This document shows positions 63,562 through 64,000 of a stretch of DNA of 64,000 nt, piece by piece (the first letter of the stretch is position 1; each line of letters opens with the position of its first letter). Both the position numbers and the translations under genes were made by a program. The stretch covers positions 62,001 to 126,000 of the forward strand of contig NZ_QAOH01000005.1 of NCBI RefSeq assembly GCF_003050785.1, written 5' to 3'. Source of the DNA: Celeribacter persicus. GTDB taxonomy: Bacteria > Pseudomonadota > Alphaproteobacteria > Rhodobacterales > Rhodobacteraceae. Below the pieces are notes generated by a model. It was not told the origin of the DNA. It worked only from the letters and a program-made list of their open reading frames with translations, and did no database searches.

Positions 63562-64000
63562 ATGCGTCAACGGATCGTGAACGTACTTGTCGGACTGAGT
63601 CTGCTCTGGACCGCCCCTGCCCTTGCAGATGGCGAACAGGCAGGCGATTTCGATTATTACGTTCTCTCGCTGTCCTGGTCGCCGACATGGTGCGCCCTCG
63701 AAGGCGATGCCCGGAATTCGCCGCAATGCGATCAGGATTTCGGCTGGGTTCTCCATGGTCTCTGGCCGCAATATGAGCGCGGCTGGCCGTCCTATTGCAA
63801 CACCACCGCCCATGACCCGTCGAAACGCGAAACCGCCGCCATGGCCGACATCATGGGCACGTCGGGGGCCGCATGGTATCAATGGAAGAAACACGGTCGC
63901 TGCTCCGGTCTGTCGTCGCGGGATTTTTTCGACCTCTCGCGTCTGGCCTATGAAAAGATCACCCGCCCGGAAGTCTTTCGCAAACTCAGGGACGACGTGA
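63562..64000 (+). CDS. ribonuclease T2 family protein, 5' part
   Basis: The first 146 residues of a secreted RNase T2 are visible; the gene runs past the window end. It has a signal peptide (MRQRIVNVLVGLSLLWTAPA, cleavage near ALA-DG), then DYYVLSLSWSPTWC, the first catalytic motif VLHGLWPQYERGWPSYC, and the second motif QWKKHGRCSG. Both catalytic histidine regions are intact. GGAGGAAAGAGAAA precedes the ATG at 63562. It should degrade RNA in the periplasm or outside the cell. Confidence 0.92.
   Translation, partial: MRQRIVNVLVGLSLLWTAPALADGEQAGDFDYYVLSLSWSPTWCALEGDARNSPQCDQDFGWVLHGLWPQYERGWPSYCNTTAHDPSKRETAAMADIMGTSGAAWYQWKKHGRCSGLSSRDFFDLSRLAYEKITRPEVFRKLRDDV

Overview
The window looks like a stretch of chromosome from an alphaproteobacterium of the Rhodobacteraceae (Roseobacter-type). 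The evidence is the complete cbb3 oxidase assembly cluster next to an FnrL regulator and hemN, a DUF1013/TrcR cell-cycle regulator, a MaoC-phosphotransacylase fusion beside acetate kinase, the short alphaproteobacterial SRP RNA, and high GC with alphaproteobacterial gene neighbourhoods. The window is densely coded. I see no prophage, insertion sequence, CRISPR array, tRNA or rRNA.

Layout. 1-400: tail of an OpgC-like glucan succinyltransferase. 451-7777 (minus): a LacI-controlled operon for uptake and hydrolysis of a small glycoside, probably glucosyl- or mannosylglycerate, in the order regulator, binding protein, two permeases, GH63 hydrolase, ATPase. 7913-13926 (minus): urea importer urtABCDE without urease genes nearby. 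14580-17128 (plus): MaoC-PTA fusion and acetate kinase. 17125-20336 (minus) and 20335-21033 (plus): ybbAP-type transporter with a divergent TesA-like lipase. 21030-28972 (minus): the full set ccoN-O-Q-P-G-H-I-S, including two small genes (ccoQ, ccoS). 29340-32469: universal stress protein, fnrL and hemN. 32588-39836: a D-2-hydroxyacid dehydrogenase, hemC, hemE, hemF, a small lipoprotein, a short-chain dehydrogenase homologue, rsmC-like methyltransferase and clpS. 39955-42447: HAD phosphatase and a D,D-carboxypeptidase with a SPOR-like tail. 42623-48343 (minus): yejABEF peptide importer. 48531-53731: membrane cytochrome c, pheA, an SRPBCC protein, nudC and a Tat-exported cyclic nucleotide phosphodiesterase. 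53922-56571 (plus): a three-gene NMT1/TauABC-type importer. 56653-58359: peroxiredoxin and divergent oxyR. 58406-64000: SRP RNA, rsgA, dnaX-ybaB-recR, trcR and the start of an RNase T2 gene.

How it works together. The centre is an oxygen-response region. FnrL-type boxes precede ccoN, ccoG, the stress protein and the fnrL/hemN gap, so the high-affinity oxidase, its copper and cofactor assembly proteins and oxygen-independent haem synthesis are probably switched on together when oxygen falls. hemC, hemE and the oxygen-dependent hemF lie close by.

Most content is housekeeping or transport, and I did not find a clear new defence or mobile system. The observations most worth checking are: an OxyR homologue without its resolving cysteine; an SDR protein in which both catalytic YxxxK residues are replaced; an ABC importer whose two permeases carry unusual extra domains; a shared TGTATACA palindrome upstream of two importers; FNR-box geometry that predicts a leaderless hemN mRNA; and a roughly 118-bp element bounded by a perfect 12-bp inverted repeat.
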